Position numbers and translations under genes: made by a program. Below, piece after piece: positions 52,170 to 62,177 of a DNA stretch of 64,000 nt (the stretch's first letter is position 1; each line of letters opens with the position of its first letter). This DNA comes from Diaphorobacter sp. HDW4A (lineage in GTDB: Bacteria > Pseudomonadota > Gammaproteobacteria > Burkholderiales > Burkholderiaceae_C). The notes beneath the pieces were generated by a model, which saw only the letters and a program-made list of their open reading frames with translations, was not told the origin of the DNA and made no database searches. The stretch covers positions 5,532,501 to 5,596,500 of the forward strand of contig NZ_CP049910.1 of assembly GCF_011305995.1 (NCBI RefSeq), written 5' to 3'.

Positions 52170-54674
52170 TTACCTCCTCAAGCGTAGAGCGTTGAAGATC
52201 ACAGATGCCGAACTTAAGCTCATTGCTAACGCTGCAATCATTGGCGACAACAGCCATCCCGTGAAGGGATAGAGAACTCCCGCAGCAATCGGCACACCAA
52301 TTCCGTTGTATATAAAGGCAAACAGCAAGTTCTGACGCATGTTGCGCACTGTGTCAGTTGAGATTTCACGAGACTGGGCAATGCCACGCAAATCACCCTT
52401 GACCAGCGTGATCTGACCGCTGTTCATTGCTACGTCGGTCCCTGTTCCCATGGCTACACCTACATCAGCTTTTGCCAAGGCCGGCGCATCGTTGATCCCG
52501 TCACCAGCCATGGCAACCACATGGCCTTCACTTTGCAATCGCTCCACGAGAGCTAGCTTGTCGGCGGGCTTGACTTCGCCATGGACTTCATCAATTCCAA
52601 GCTTGGCACCAACAGCCTTGGCTGTGGTCAGACCATCTCCGGTTGCCATGACAATTCGCAAGCCGCTTGCATGAAGCGTTTGGATGGCATCCAGAGTGCT
52701 AGCTTTGATAGGGTCTGTTACCGCCAGAATGCCCGCGAACTTCCCATCAGCCGCTAAATGCATGATGCTTGCACCCTCTCCTCGCAGGCGTTCTCCGTCC
52801 GCTTGCAAGGAAGATACAGATACGCCTTCTTGAGCCATCAATGTGGTGTTGCCTAATGCCAAGCGCCGCCCCTCAACGGTTCCACGTACACCAATACCGC
52901 TGGCGGAATCGAAGTCCACAGGTTTAGCGAGCTGCAAGCCTTGTTCACGTGCAGCTCGGACGATGGCATCCGCAAGCGGATGCTCGCTACCCTGATCCAA
53001 GCTAGCGGCAAGCCTCAAAACTTCGTCAGCGGTGAAATCTGGAGCAGGAATCGCTTTATCGAACGCAGGCCGACCTTCTGTAAGGGTGCCCGTTTTATCT
53101 ACGATGAGCGTATCCACTTCACGCATTTTTTCGATGGCGCCCGCGTCACGGAACAAAACGCCTTGCTCTGCAGCGCGCCCTGTGGCCACCATTACTGACA
53201 TGGGTGTGGCCAAACCTAGCGCACATGGGCAGGCGATGATGAGTACCGCGACGGCATTGATCAACCCAAACACCCAACTGGGCTCTGGGCCAAAAATTCC
53301 CCAGACGAAGAAGGTCACTACAGCAACTAGCACGACAACCAGAACGAACTTTCCAGCCACTACGTCGGCCATTCGCTGCATCGGTGCCTTAGACCGTTGG
53401 GCCGATGCAACCATCTGAACTATCTGGGAGAGCATGGTGGCAGTGCCCACCTTTTCTGACCTCATGACCAGAGCTCCACTCGTATTGAGTGTGGCGCCGA
53501 TCAGTTTGTCGTCAACGCGCTTTGTCACAGGTATTGGCTCGCCCGTGAGCATCGATTCATCAACGGCGCTTTGACCTTCCGTGACAATGCCATCCACGGG
53601 TACTTTCTCGCCTGGACGTACGCGCAGCAGGTCTCCGACATGCACGTGGCTGAGGGGAACATCTTCCTCACTGCCATCTGCATTGATACGCCTTGCCGTC
53701 TTAGGAGCTAGGCTAAGCAATGATTTGATAGCGGCCGAGGTCTGAGAGCGAGCCTTCAGCTCAATGATCTGCCCCAACATGGTCAAAGAAATGATGACCA
53801 CCGCTGCCTCGAAATAAACAGCTACACGGCCCATGGATACGAACGAGTCGGGAAACACACCAGGTGCCAGCGTCGCTACGAGGCTGTAGACAAAGGCGGC
53901 TCCCGATCCCAAGCTGATCAACGTCCACATGTTCGGACTGCGGTGGATGATTGACTGCCAGCCTCGAACAAAAAAGGGCCAGCCCGTCCATAGCACCACG
54001 GGCAGGGAAAGAGTCAACTCGACCCATGTTTGGGTCTGCATAGTGAACCAGCCGAACTTGTGTCCGAACATGGCCAGAGTGGTAACAATCAGGGTGAGTG
54101 GTAGCGTCCACCAGAATCGCCGTTGAAAGTCTTGCAACTCGCTGTTGTCCTCTTCTCCAACCGGGATCAGTGGCTCCAGAGTCATTCCACATTTAGGGCA
54201 GTTTCCGGGATGATCTTGCCGGACCTCCGGATGCATCGGGCAGGTATAGATCGTTCCGGCGGGAACCACGCCTGAGTCATCAAACGATTTCTGATCTGAA
54301 TGACTTGCAGCCACATGAGCATGTTCGTGCGAGCTGAGCAACTGGGCCTCAGGCACTAAATGCATTTGGCATTTAGGACAACGCCCCGGATGATCTTGAT
54401 GGACTTCAGGATGCATTGGGCATACATAGACTGAGCCCTCTACTGCGTGATCCGCCTGCCCGCTACTCGATATGAATTGCGCAGGGGCATGAGCAAATTT
54501 TTGCTGGCAATCGGCACTACAGAAGCGATAGGTCCGTCCCTCGTGAACTATCTGATGAGGCGACTGTAGAGAGACAGTCATGCCGCAAACAGGATCCTTC
54601 AAAGGCTCAGCCTCAGTCATGGTGTTTTCCAACTCAACTGACTCTGAAGAAGATCGATGCTGATGATGATGCAT
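52170..54674 (-). CDS. Copper-exporting P1B-type ATPase with YHS and CPMHP metal-binding domains
   Basis: The 834-aa protein has a His-rich start (MHHHQHRSS), an alternative start at residue 19, a YHS-type domain (DPVCGM ... YRFCSADC), and two heavy-metal-binding modules ([20 protein letters not shown] and [20 protein letters not shown]) instead of HMA domains. Eight membrane helices carry CPC in [11 protein letters not shown] (about 481), the phosphorylation site DKTGTLTEG (about 525) and [11 protein letters not shown]. It exports Cu(I) from the cytoplasm. It has its own MerR-type promoter 29 nt upstream and is not part of the copA-D unit. Confidence 0.92.
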   Translation of the reverse strand: MHHHQHRSSSESVELENTMTEAEPLKDPVCGMTVSLQSPHQIVHEGRTYRFCSADCQQKFAHAPAQFISSSGQADHAVEGSVYVCPMHPEVHQDHPGRCPKCQMHLVPEAQLLSSHEHAHVAASHSDQKSFDDSGVVPAGTIYTCPMHPEVRQDHPGNCPKCGMTLEPLIPVGEEDNSELQDFQRRFWWTLPLTLIVTTLAMFGHKFGWFTMQTQTWVELTLSLPVVLWTGWPFFVRGWQSIIHRSPNMWTLISLGSGAAFVYSLVATLAPGVFPDSFVSMGRVAVYFEAAVVIISLTMLGQIIELKARSQTSAAIKSLLSLAPKTARRINADGSEEDVPLSHVHVGDLLRVRPGEKVPVDGIVTEGQSAVDESMLTGEPIPVTKRVDDKLIGATLNTSGALVMRSEKVGTATMLSQIVQMVASAQRSKAPMQRMADVVAGKFVLVVVLVAVVTFFVWGIFGPEPSWVFGLINAVAVLIIACPCALGLATPMSVMVATGRAAEQGVLFRDAGAIEKMREVDTLIVDKTGTLTEGRPAFDKAIPAPDFTADEVLRLAASLDQGSEHPLADAIVRAAREQGLQLAKPVDFDSASGIGVRGTVEGRRLALGNTTLMAQEGVSVSSLQADGERLRGEGASIMHLAADGKFAGILAVTDPIKASTLDAIQTLHASGLRIVMATGDGLTTAKAVGAKLGIDEVHGEVKPADKLALVERLQSEGHVVAMAGDGINDAPALAKADVGVAMGTGTDVAMNSGQITLVKGDLRGIAQSREISTDTVRNMRQNLLFAFIYNGIGVPIAAGVLYPFTGWLLSPMIAALAMSLSSASVIFNALRLRR

Positions 54675-54702
54675 GCCGATGGCCCTTCACGATGTTGGAT
54701 CG

Positions 54703-54733
54703 ATTCTTGGCCCTTACACCATGTGAATGTCAA
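54703..54733 (-). promoter_or_regulatory. MerR/CueR-type promoter of the copper ATPase gene
   Basis: On the minus strand TTGACA (54728-54733) and AAGAAT (54703-54708) are 19 bp apart, the long spacer of MerR-controlled promoters. The spacer holds the dyad TTCACATggTGTAA. The -10 box is 29 nt before the start codon. No merR/cueR gene is in the window, so a regulator encoded elsewhere would act here. Confidence 0.6.
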
Positions 54734-54971
54734 GCCAGAATCTGCTCGAAAAACAACTCTATCCACCTATTCTGAGATAGCGCAATCAGAGTTCGCTGCT
54801 TGTGGCCATCTCAATTTAAGAAATAGTTCTTTGTTGAGATGGCCTTTGTCTGACTACATGACGCGGACGCCATCCAAGCATGAATCGACGGAAGCGTTTT
54901 ACCCTTCCTATCAGTGTCTACGTCTGCTTAGAGCAGCTCCGCTTCTGCTGTCGGTGGTTGATCTCGGAGGA
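54734..54971. other. Short intergenic stretch between copD and the ATPase promoter
   Basis: The region is about 240 bp, AT-richer than its neighbours, and no gene is supported. The one long frame on the plus strand (about 54657-55001) runs over the ATPase promoter and the copD end and has no ribosome site. Confidence 0.5.
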
Positions 54972-55898
54972 TCAAATTCCTTTTGGGGAAAGAATCCCTA
55001 ACCAAGCCACACTCGCCAAAACCAGAACTGCCAGTGTTGCTTCCATGAACAGGCTCTGGCGTAGCTTAGCGACTGCTTGTGCATGATTTCCAGAGGTCAA
55101 CGATGCCTCCAGACTTGGACTTAGCCGGAACCGATTTGCCGCAGCCAAAGCAAGCATTCCGAGAACCAGCATCAGCTTGCCTAACAGCAACTGACCATAG
55201 AGTGTCGAAACAAGCGGATCAAGCGAAGGCCCTGCGATCAATACGTAGTTGAGTACACCACTGATCCCCAGAACGACCACGATCAGCGTCCCTACCTGGG
55301 CGAAGCCATTTGATGTTCGGCTCAATATTGCTACTGTGTTTGATGCCTTATTCGCACTCGTTACGGCCAAGATCAAAAAGGCGAGTAACGCGCCGACCCA
55401 TGCACCTGCTGCCCAGAGGTGCGAGATGTCCGAAGCCAGGTGGATGTATCCCCGCATTCCATCGTCCATCGCACCATGACCACTCCAAGCCAGGGTCGCC
55501 AGTGCCACACCGCTAGATCCGGACATGGCAACAAAGCGCAACGTGGGATTGAATTTCACAAATGCGATCAAGATGCAAAGCGCTAGCGCAAGAATACGAA
55601 TGCACCAAGCAAGGCCCATGTGAGTGCCGGTGATGAGCATCTCGAAGATATGCGTTGACAACTCAGCGTAAGTTTGAGCACCGGACATGGCCTTGGCAAG
55701 GACTGTCATGCTGACCACGGACAGGCCAATTCCGAATGCTGAAAATGCACCGACACATATTCGATAGCAGCGCCCAATTGCCAAGGATCGCTCGTCATGG
55801 CCAAGGGCATAAACGCCAAACATGGCGACGCCAAAGGCCGCTGCCATGTCCAGATACAGCGCAAGGCGCAATACGATGGTGAACCAATCCTCGGCCAT
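54972..55898 (-). CDS. copD: CopD inner-membrane copper protein
   Basis: The 308-aa membrane protein has about eight helices, including LRLALYLDMAAAFGVAMFGVYA, ASDISHLWAAGAWVGALLAFLILAV and LLLGKLMLVLGMLALAAANRFRL, as in CopD/PcoD. Conserved histidines such as HMGLAWCIR and SHLWAAGAW may bind copper. CopD works with CopC to move copper between periplasm and cytoplasm, for example to supply CopA. The start is 4 nt after the copC stop; it is the last gene of copABCD. Confidence 0.9.
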   Translation of the reverse strand: MAEDWFTIVLRLALYLDMAAAFGVAMFGVYALGHDERSLAIGRCYRICVGAFSAFGIGLSVVSMTVLAKAMSGAQTYAELSTHIFEMLITGTHMGLAWCIRILALALCILIAFVKFNPTLRFVAMSGSSGVALATLAWSGHGAMDDGMRGYIHLASDISHLWAAGAWVGALLAFLILAVTSANKASNTVAILSRTSNGFAQVGTLIVVVLGISGVLNYVLIAGPSLDPLVSTLYGQLLLGKLMLVLGMLALAAANRFRLSPSLEASLTSGNHAQAVAKLRQSLFMEATLAVLVLASVAWLGILSPKGI

Positions 55899-55902
55899 TT
55901 GC

Positions 55903-56289
55903 TTACTTCACCTGGAATGTGACGTTGCCATTGATAGGGTGTGTGTCTGACGACACTGCACGCCAATCCACGCGATAGGCACCGGGTTGAAGCGTCTGAG
56001 CGGGAGTAATGACCATGGTTTTGCCATCGCTAGCGCCAGAGACGCTTGCGCTGACCTTCATTGCGCCGTGGTTCGGCATTCCGGGCATCCCCGTCATGAT
56101 CAAGTTCGCTGCCGAGAACTGAGGAACCAGCGTCTCAGAGAACTTCAACTCAATCGTGGCAGGTGCCGCGACCTGCGACTTATCCGCAGGAGAGGAGGAA
56201 ACTAACGAAGGATGTGCAAATGCTGCGGAAGCGAACAGTGTTGCGGCAATTGGCGCGATGAACTTAGCGACCAGGTTTGAGCGGTTCAT
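55903..56289 (-). CDS. copC: CopC periplasmic copper-binding protein
   Basis: The 128-aa protein has a signal peptide cleaved after ASAAFA, so the mature protein begins HPSLVSSSPAD with the copper-binding N-terminal His. The Ig-like CopC fold follows, with a second site formed by MTGMPGMPNHGAM and the His in SSDTHPINGNVTF. It carries copper in the periplasm and hands it to CopD or CopA. It lies 110 nt after copB. Confidence 0.92.
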   Translation of the reverse strand: MNRSNLVAKFIAPIAATLFASAAFAHPSLVSSSPADKSQVAAPATIELKFSETLVPQFSAANLIMTGMPGMPNHGAMKVSASVSGASDGKTMVITPAQTLQPGAYRVDWRAVSSDTHPINGNVTFQVK

Positions 56290-56399
56290 GAGAGACTCCT
56301 ATCGAAGTGTGATGGTGGTTTGAAAACAGATGTCGAATCTAGGTCTGTAGAGTTGGCGCTCCTAAGGACGCGCCAACTAGGAAGGGGACATTGGTCTGG

Positions 56400-57371
56400 C
56401 TAGAACCAGAAGCGGACACCGGCCACCCAACGTGTTTGCTGCGCACGGCCACCGTCGGCACGAACGAGATCTGCGGTTCGCCCGAAACTTCCCGCACGTT
56501 CCACTCCGATATATGGAGCGAACTGACGGCTGAACTCGTAGCGCAGTCGCAGGCCAGCAGATGCTTCGGCTAGGCCCTTGCCGATATGCCGCTCTGGATC
56601 ATCCTTGCCGTAAAACTGCATTTCAGCTCTAGGCTCAAGGATCAAGCGTTGAGTCAGCAATAGTTCGTAGCTTGCATTTAGGCGAAGCGCAGTTCTGCCG
56701 CCACTGCCGACATAGGCTGTAGCCTCCAGCTCGAACCAGTAAGGGGCCAGGCCCTGTACACCAAATGCCAGCCATTGACGGCTAGGTCCCACGCCGTTGT
56801 CTAAGCGCAGACCCAACTGTGTATCCCAATAGGTTGTGGCGGCACGGCTCCAAAGCAGTTCGGTGCGAGACTCTTCGAGCTTTCCTTTGGCGACGTCACC
56901 TTCTGCCTTCAAGACAGCTTTGTTGTATGAGGTCCCGTACCATGCTTGCAAGTCATAGGCCGTTGAATCATCACCTCTGCGTGAAAAACGGCGTTCCAGG
57001 GTCTCACCACGCAGCGAGGCAAAGGTATGCTCGTCCGCAAGCATCAAGCGCGGGACGCCAGGCACCGCGTAATCGCCCGATCCCAAGGTCAGCCCATTGG
57101 AATACCCATGCGGGTCGCGAGCATCTGGAGGTGCGGATCCCCCTTGCATCTGCATGCTGCCGTGATCCATCGCAGGGCCGCTTGCAGCGCTGCCAGTCAT
57201 AGCACCATGACCTGCATGTGGATCAGCTGCAGTTGTGGCAGGGCTTGCCGGTGCTTCCATTTGCATATCCGCTTGGCCATGCGATGAATGGTCGCTTTGC
57301 GCCTGGGCCGCAATACTCACCAGAGCGAGGAGCGCAGTGGACAATGCACGAATAGGGAGTGCTTTGGACAT
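56400..57371 (-). CDS. copB: CopB outer-membrane copper protein
   Basis: The 323-aa protein has a signal peptide (to about residue 24), then a Met/His-rich stretch of ~90 residues (SSHGQADMQMEAPAS, HAGHGAMTGSAASG, MDHGSMQMQGG). A C-terminal beta-barrel domain follows, with DLQAWYGTSYNKAVLKAEGD, LLWSRAATTYWDTQLGLRLD and ending GVRFWF with a terminal Phe, as for outer-membrane proteins. CopB sequesters copper at the outer membrane. It follows copA by 25 nt. Confidence 0.92.
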   Translation of the reverse strand: MSKALPIRALSTALLALVSIAAQAQSDHSSHGQADMQMEAPASPATTAADPHAGHGAMTGSAASGPAMDHGSMQMQGGSAPPDARDPHGYSNGLTLGSGDYAVPGVPRLMLADEHTFASLRGETLERRFSRRGDDSTAYDLQAWYGTSYNKAVLKAEGDVAKGKLEESRTELLWSRAATTYWDTQLGLRLDNGVGPSRQWLAFGVQGLAPYWFELEATAYVGSGGRTALRLNASYELLLTQRLILEPRAEMQFYGKDDPERHIGKGLAEASAGLRLRYEFSRQFAPYIGVERAGSFGRTADLVRADGGRAQQTRWVAGVRFWF

Positions 57372-57396
57372 TTTTGATCTTCCTTGTGAGGTTTGT

Positions 57397-59340
57397 TCAA
57401 GACACTACGACTTCGCGGAACATGCCTGCATCCATGTGGAACATCAGGTGGCAATGCCATGCCCAGCGCCCCAGAGCATCTGCCGTCACCAAGAAGCTGA
57501 TGCGTTGTGCAGGCTGTACTGGCAAGGTGTGTCGACGGGCGAGGAATCGACCATCAGGGCTCTCCAGTTCACTCCACATCCCATGCAAGTGCATAGGGTG
57601 AGTCATCATCGTGTCGTTGTGCAGGATGACTCGCAAACGCTCGCCGTGACGGAAGTGAACAGGCGTTGATTGCCCGAACTCCAATCCATCAAGAGACCAG
57701 GAATAACGCTCCATATTGCCCGTCAGGTGCAACTCCACCTCTCGTCCAGGACCGCGCGAGTCCATCGGACCTGAAGGTGTATGCAGATCTGCCAAGGTCA
57801 GCACCCGTCTGCCGTTATTGCGCAGACCGATACCGGGATCGTCAAGATTGGTGCGGGCCATATCGACTCGCATATCTGTTCTTGCGCCATATTCAGTGCG
57901 AGCATGGCGTGCGGTGGTGCTGGGCACTGCCAAGCCTCCAGCAGACTTGGCATGCTGACTATGGTCCATCGCCATACCACCGTGATTCATGCCGGCCATC
58001 GCACCATGATCCATGCCGGCCATTGCCCTCGACATACCAGCCATCCCGGCCATACCCGTCATCCCAGACATGCCGCTCATCCCAGACATGCCAGTCATCC
58101 CAGACATGCCAGTCATCCCAGACATGCCGGTCATCCCAGACATGCCGGTCATGTCCATGTCGGCTCCGGAACTGCCATGGCTCATGGCGCCCATCATGTC
58201 GCTCATACCCAGCCATTCGACGGGATCGAGTGCAGGGACAGGAGCTTGTAGACCTTCGCGCACTGCTAACGTAGCGCGTGCGTAGCCTGTTCGGTCCATC
58301 GACTGGGCAAAAATCGTATAGGCGTCATCACGTGGCTCGACAATCACGTCTATGGTTTCGCCAGGGCCGAATCGGAATTCATCGACAGTCACAGGCTCTA
58401 CGTCGACGCCGTCAACATGCACCACAGTGAGCTTCAGACCCGGAATACGTACGTCATAGAAGGTATTGCCCGCGCCGTTGACCATGCGCAGTCGAACACG
58501 CTCGCCCGGGCGGAAAAGAGCAGTCCAATTGCCGGCAGGCGTGACGCCATTTGCGAGGTAGGTCAGGGTCGCAGAAGAGAGGTCGGCTAAATCCGTTGGA
58601 TTCATGCGCATCTCGTTCCACATCTTGCGCTTGTCTAATGCCGCTGACACGCCATCGCGCGATGCATCACGGAAGAAATCAAAGACCGTGGGCTGGTTGT
58701 AGTTGTAGTAGTCGCCCTGAACCTTGAGCTTTGCGAAAACGCGCATGGGGTCTTCGTCAGTCCAATCGGAGAAGAGCACGACATGGTCACGATCTGAACG
58801 GATAGTCTCAGGTCCTGCGGGATCGATGATGATCGATCCATACATGCCGGTGAGTTCCTGCATGCCTGAATGTGAGTGATACCAGTAGGAACCGCTTTGC
58901 TGGACCTTGAAACGGTAAGTGAACGTCTCTCCTGGAGGGATGCCAGCAAAGCTAATGCCAGGGACCCCGTCCATCTGATAGGGCAAGATAATGCCGTGCC
59001 AGTGGATAGAAGTTGCCTCCCGTAGCTTGTTCGTGACGCGAATGGTCACAGTTTCTCCCTCACGCCAGCGCAGGGTAGGCCCAGGAAGAGAACCATTGAT
59101 GGTGGTCGCCATACCTGGCTTCCCGGTGAAGTTCACCGGGGACTCGGCGATCACCAAATCGAACTCATTGCCACGCAGTACTGGCGCAGCGCCACGCACC
59201 GTAGCGCCTTGTTGGGCGAAGGCCATGAGCGACTGTGTCGACAGTCCTGCTAGAACGCCACCTGCGGCTAGCCCCTGAACAAAACGCCGACGAGAGAACC
59301 CTTGTGAGGGAGTAACAAGAAATGGCGAACGACGCGGCAT
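57397..59340 (-). CDS. copA: CopA periplasmic multicopper oxidase
   Basis: The 647-aa protein has a Tat signal (SRRRFVQGLAAGG at about 16-28). It has three cupredoxin domains with copper ligands in SIHWHGIILPYQ, YWYHSHSGMQE, HPMHLHGMW and WAWHCHLMFHMDAGM. Between domains 2 and 3 is a long Met-rich segment built on MTGMSG units, then MDHGAMAG/MNHGGMAMDH, which probably binds many Cu(I). The enzyme oxidises Cu(I) in the periplasm. It is the first gene of copABCD. A CopR-type box lies about 120 nt upstream. Confidence 0.94.
   Translation of the reverse strand: MPRRSPFLVTPSQGFSRRRFVQGLAAGGVLAGLSTQSLMAFAQQGATVRGAAPVLRGNEFDLVIAESPVNFTGKPGMATTINGSLPGPTLRWREGETVTIRVTNKLREATSIHWHGIILPYQMDGVPGISFAGIPPGETFTYRFKVQQSGSYWYHSHSGMQELTGMYGSIIIDPAGPETIRSDRDHVVLFSDWTDEDPMRVFAKLKVQGDYYNYNQPTVFDFFRDASRDGVSAALDKRKMWNEMRMNPTDLADLSSATLTYLANGVTPAGNWTALFRPGERVRLRMVNGAGNTFYDVRIPGLKLTVVHVDGVDVEPVTVDEFRFGPGETIDVIVEPRDDAYTIFAQSMDRTGYARATLAVREGLQAPVPALDPVEWLGMSDMMGAMSHGSSGADMDMTGMSGMTGMSGMTGMSGMTGMSGMSGMSGMTGMAGMAGMSRAMAGMDHGAMAGMNHGGMAMDHSQHAKSAGGLAVPSTTARHARTEYGARTDMRVDMARTNLDDPGIGLRNNGRRVLTLADLHTPSGPMDSRGPGREVELHLTGNMERYSWSLDGLEFGQSTPVHFRHGERLRVILHNDTMMTHPMHLHGMWSELESPDGRFLARRHTLPVQPAQRISFLVTADALGRWAWHCHLMFHMDAGMFREVVVS
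58060..58149. repeat. 18-bp tandem repeat coding the Met-rich loop of CopA
   Basis: Five consecutive 18-bp units (CATCCCAGACATGCC plus 3 variable bases, plus strand) encode MTGMSG/MSGMSG repeats. Flanking sequence holds more degraded units. Such in-frame repeats can gain or lose copies by slippage and so alter the number of copper-binding methionines. Confidence 0.85.
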
Positions 59341-59458
59341 AGGGTGAAATCCTCCAGAGTTGTCAAGAAATTCGTTTTCGGCGACGCTGGCTGAAACAAC
59401 AAGCGCTCGATATGTTTAATATGCTAGGGCCTGCTGAATTTCTGTGGGGTGACTCATT

Positions 59459-59476
59459 CATTACATTCATGTAATG
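59459..59476. promoter_or_regulatory. CopR-type box between copA and copR
   Basis: The perfect palindrome CATTACAT-TC-ATGTAATG matches the known cop-box type bound by CopR/PcoR/CusR regulators. It lies in the 365-bp divergent gap between copA and copR. A half-site CATTACAT occurs again at 59626-59633, 73 nt before the copR start, so copR may also be self-controlled. Nothing else is recognised in this gap. Confidence 0.75.
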
Positions 59477-59705
59477 CTCACGTCATGTTCGGTGCGATGG
59501 GCGGCTCCTATCCAGCAATGCCCTCGTTGCAACCAGAAGGTTCACTCTGCTCACCACGCTTGATGGCTTCCCAGGAGGGAACAACAAGGCCGTGTTGAGC
59601 CTTTCTATCGCCAGGATTTCAAGAACATTACATTTTTCTTATCTTCATGTCAGAGGGCGTCAAACTCGGCACACTCTCGAGCGTCTACTGCAGCGGAGCG
59701 ATTAC

Positions 59706-60389
59706 ATGAGGATTTTGATTGTCGAGGATGAGCCTAAAACAGGTGAGTACCTGCGCCAAGGACTAACCGAGGCTGGATACATTGCTGATCTGGTTCCAAA
59801 TGGTTCAGATGGCTTGCATATGGCTCTGCAAGGTGAATACTCATTGGTGATCTTGGATGTCATGCTGCCGGGCCTCAATGGTTGGCAGCTGCTCCAGTCT
59901 CTGCGTGATCGGGGACTACATATGCCGGTCCTGTTTCTTACTGCACGGGACCATGTCGAGGACCGTGTCAAAGGTCTAGAGCTCGGCGCAGATGATTACC
60001 TGGTAAAGCCGTTTTCGTTTGCAGAGTTACTTGCCAGAGTTCGCATCATTCTTAGACGCGGACATCCGGCCAATGAAGGCACTACTCTGACTGTTGCAGA
60101 TCTCGAGCTAGACCTACTGCGTCGCCGCGTATCTCGCAGTGGCAAACGTGTTGACCTCACGGCCAAAGAGTTCGGACTCTTGGAGTTGTTGATGCGTCGA
60201 CATGGTGAAGTGCTTCCACGTTCGTTGATCGCATCGCAGGTATGGGACATGAACTTCGACAGTGACACCAATGTCATCGAGGTGGCCATGCGCCGTCTGC
60301 GAGTCAAAATTGACGAAGGCCACTCGATCAAACTGATCCAGACCGTAAGGGGCATGGGCTATGTGCTTGAAGTCCCTGAGGAGGAATAG
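59706..60389 (+). CDS. copR: CopR copper response regulator
   Basis: The start [20 protein letters not shown] at 59706 fits the family; an upstream in-frame Met would add 38 non-homologous residues. The 227-aa product has a receiver with phospho-acceptor Asp in [13 protein letters not shown] and KPF, and a winged helix ([35 protein letters not shown]). This subgroup (CusR/CopR/PcoR) activates copper genes. copS follows directly. Confidence 0.93.
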   Translation: MRILIVEDEPKTGEYLRQGLTEAGYIADLVPNGSDGLHMALQGEYSLVILDVMLPGLNGWQLLQSLRDRGLHMPVLFLTARDHVEDRVKGLELGADDYLVKPFSFAELLARVRIILRRGHPANEGTTLTVADLELDLLRRRVSRSGKRVDLTAKEFGLLELLMRRHGEVLPRSLIASQVWDMNFDSDTNVIEVAMRRLRVKIDEGHSIKLIQTVRGMGYVLEVPEEE

Positions 60390-61793
60390 GTGCAGCGTCT
60401 CACTCGCAAGGGAAAGCTCTCTTTAACGAGCCGTTTGGCACTATTTTTCACGGCTGTTGCGGCAGCCGTAGTGCTAGGTCTAGGCGGCCTATTCCTAGTC
60501 GTTACAGAAAAGCATTTCGTGGAATTGGACCGAATGACGCTTCAGGACAAGCGACATTTGATCGAGAAAATTCTCCAGAACACCAAGTCGGTCGATGATG
60601 CTCGTTGGCGTTTAAATGAGGCACTGAACTATCACGAGGATCTTCAAGTCCAGGTGAAAGATGCCCAAGGAGAAACCGTATTTCAATCGCCCGCATCCGG
60701 CTTTGCAGTGCCGGATCGCAACTCGGCTTTTATCGACAAGGAAGGATCGTTTGGGGTGTGGCGGCATGCAGACGCAGAATTCCACATGTTGAGCTTTGAG
60801 ACGCTACCGGCCTACGCACCGTCACCATTAAAGGTACTGATCGCTGCAGATACCAAGCATCACATTCAATTTCTCGACGGAATTCGAGCGAGCTTCGCGA
60901 TTTATGTGATTGCTGCAATCTTGCTGTGCTCGCTTCTGTCTTGGCTCGCCGCTCGACAAGGGCTGGCACCGCTGCGAGAGATGAAATCACGTGCGGCTGT
61001 TGTGACGGGACAGAAGATGAGTGAACGCATGCCGGTCGAGGCTGTACCTGTAGAAATGGCCGATTTGGCGCATGAGCTCAATCGCATGCTGGATCGATTG
61101 CAGGACGATTTTCAGCGACTGACAGATTTCGCTTCTGATTTGGCCCATGAACTACGTACGCCCATCAGCAACCTGTTGACGCAGACTCAGGTAGTGCTGG
61201 CATCCAAGCGTGATGCCGCGACATACCGAGACATTCTTGCCTCTAATGCCGAAGAGTTTCAGCGCTTAGCACGCATGGTGTCAGACATGTTGTTCCTGGC
61301 CAAAACCGAACGGGGCGTGAGCCTACCGCGCAAGGAACAGTTCTCCGCACAGCAAGAAGCGTATGCATTGCTGGAGTTCTATGAGGCTGTAGCGGAAGAA
61401 AAGCAAATTCATTTGAGGTTAAATGGTGATGGACTCGTTGATGGTGATCGGCTGATGTTCCATCGTGCTGTGAGTAATTTGCTATCTAATGCTTTGCGCT
61501 ACACGCCGCAGGCAGGCATGGTCACCATCGACATTGCGGCCTCCGCTTCCTGGACACTTGTCACTGTGGAAAATACAGGGCAGGACATTGATCCCAAAGT
61601 CCTGCCCAGGTTATTTGACCGCTTCTACCGAGCTGACCCTTCCAGGGCTCATCCGGACTCAGACGGTAGCGGATTGGGTTTGGCAATCACCCGAGCAATT
61701 GTCGAAGCCCATGGAGGCTCCATTACCGCCACGTCAGCCGATGGACGAACTCGCTTCACCTTGAAATTCCCCACTACGCAGCCGACTTCCTAA
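60390..61793 (+). CDS. copS: CopS heavy-metal sensor histidine kinase
   Basis: The start is GTG immediately after the copR stop. The 467-aa product has membrane helices at about residues 15-37 and 170-190 with a periplasmic sensor between them, then HAMP (LREMKSRAAVVTGQKMSERM), HisKA with the phospho-acceptor His in SDLAHELRTPISNLL, and HATPase_c (SNLLSNALRYTPQ, DSDGSGLGLAITRAI). It is the heavy-metal sensor kinase class (CusS/CopS) that detects periplasmic copper and phosphorylates CopR. Confidence 0.92.
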   Translation: MQRLTRKGKLSLTSRLALFFTAVAAAVVLGLGGLFLVVTEKHFVELDRMTLQDKRHLIEKILQNTKSVDDARWRLNEALNYHEDLQVQVKDAQGETVFQSPASGFAVPDRNSAFIDKEGSFGVWRHADAEFHMLSFETLPAYAPSPLKVLIAADTKHHIQFLDGIRASFAIYVIAAILLCSLLSWLAARQGLAPLREMKSRAAVVTGQKMSERMPVEAVPVEMADLAHELNRMLDRLQDDFQRLTDFASDLAHELRTPISNLLTQTQVVLASKRDAATYRDILASNAEEFQRLARMVSDMLFLAKTERGVSLPRKEQFSAQQEAYALLEFYEAVAEEKQIHLRLNGDGLVDGDRLMFHRAVSNLLSNALRYTPQAGMVTIDIAASASWTLVTVENTGQDIDPKVLPRLFDRFYRADPSRAHPDSDGSGLGLAITRAIVEAHGGSITATSADGRTRFTLKFPTTQPTS

Positions 61794-61833
61794 GCAGATC
61801 AGAAAACAGGCTTTTCTTGAAAGCAAGAAGACA

Positions 61834-62118
61834 CTATCCGCAGCAAGATGTCTTTACTGAAGTGGAGTCGCAGCATTTCGTCTGCGGCTTCTCAGCATTT
61901 GCCTGCTCGGCTTCGGCTAACGCCAATAATTCTGGAGTGTATCCAGCGGCCTGGATAGCCAACATGTAGTCGGTGTCGCTCAGATCGCCGGAGACTTGCA
62001 CCGTTTTATCTCGGGCATTCACTCCGATCTTTGCTTCATCAGCGATTGCCAAAATGGAGCGCTGAATCCGCGGGGCACAGGCACCACATTTCATGTCATT
62101 GATGCGAAAAATAGCCAT
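61834..62118 (-). CDS. Small HMA-domain copper chaperone (CopZ-like)
   Basis: The 94-aa protein begins MAIFRINDMKCGACAPRIQR, an HMA fold whose metal site is CGAC (the usual form is CxxC). Residues 70-94 form a Cys-rich tail, KCCDSTSVKTSCCG, which is unusual for CopZ and may add a second copper site. AAGGAGT precedes the start. It converges on copS (40 nt between stops) and has a MerR-type promoter matching that of the ATPase gene, so chaperone and pump are probably co-induced. Confidence 0.85.
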   Translation of the reverse strand: MAIFRINDMKCGACAPRIQRSILAIADEAKIGVNARDKTVQVSGDLSDTDYMLAIQAAGYTPELLALAEAEQANAEKPQTKCCDSTSVKTSCCG

Positions 62119-62146
62119 TACGTACTCCTTTAAAGCTTGTGGCTAA

Positions 62147-62177
62147 AGTCTCATCCTTCACATGATGTGAATGTCAA
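62147..62177 (-). promoter_or_regulatory. MerR/CueR-type promoter of the chaperone gene
   Basis: On the minus strand TTGACA (62172-62177) and GAGACT (62147-62152) are 19 bp apart. The spacer contains the perfect dyad TTCACAT-c-ATGTGAA. The 14-nt ATGTGAATGTCAAG (plus strand) is shared with the ATPase promoter, and the -10 box is again 29 nt before the start codon. Confidence 0.62.

Noticed and set aside
54657..55001. Plus-strand 114-codon frame between the ATPase gene and copD
   Set aside because: It runs antisense over the ATPase promoter and the copD end, and has no ribosome site or recognisable domain.
58060..58149. CRISPR-like or intergenic satellite repeat
   Set aside because: It is in frame inside copA and encodes the Met-rich loop typical of CopA proteins.
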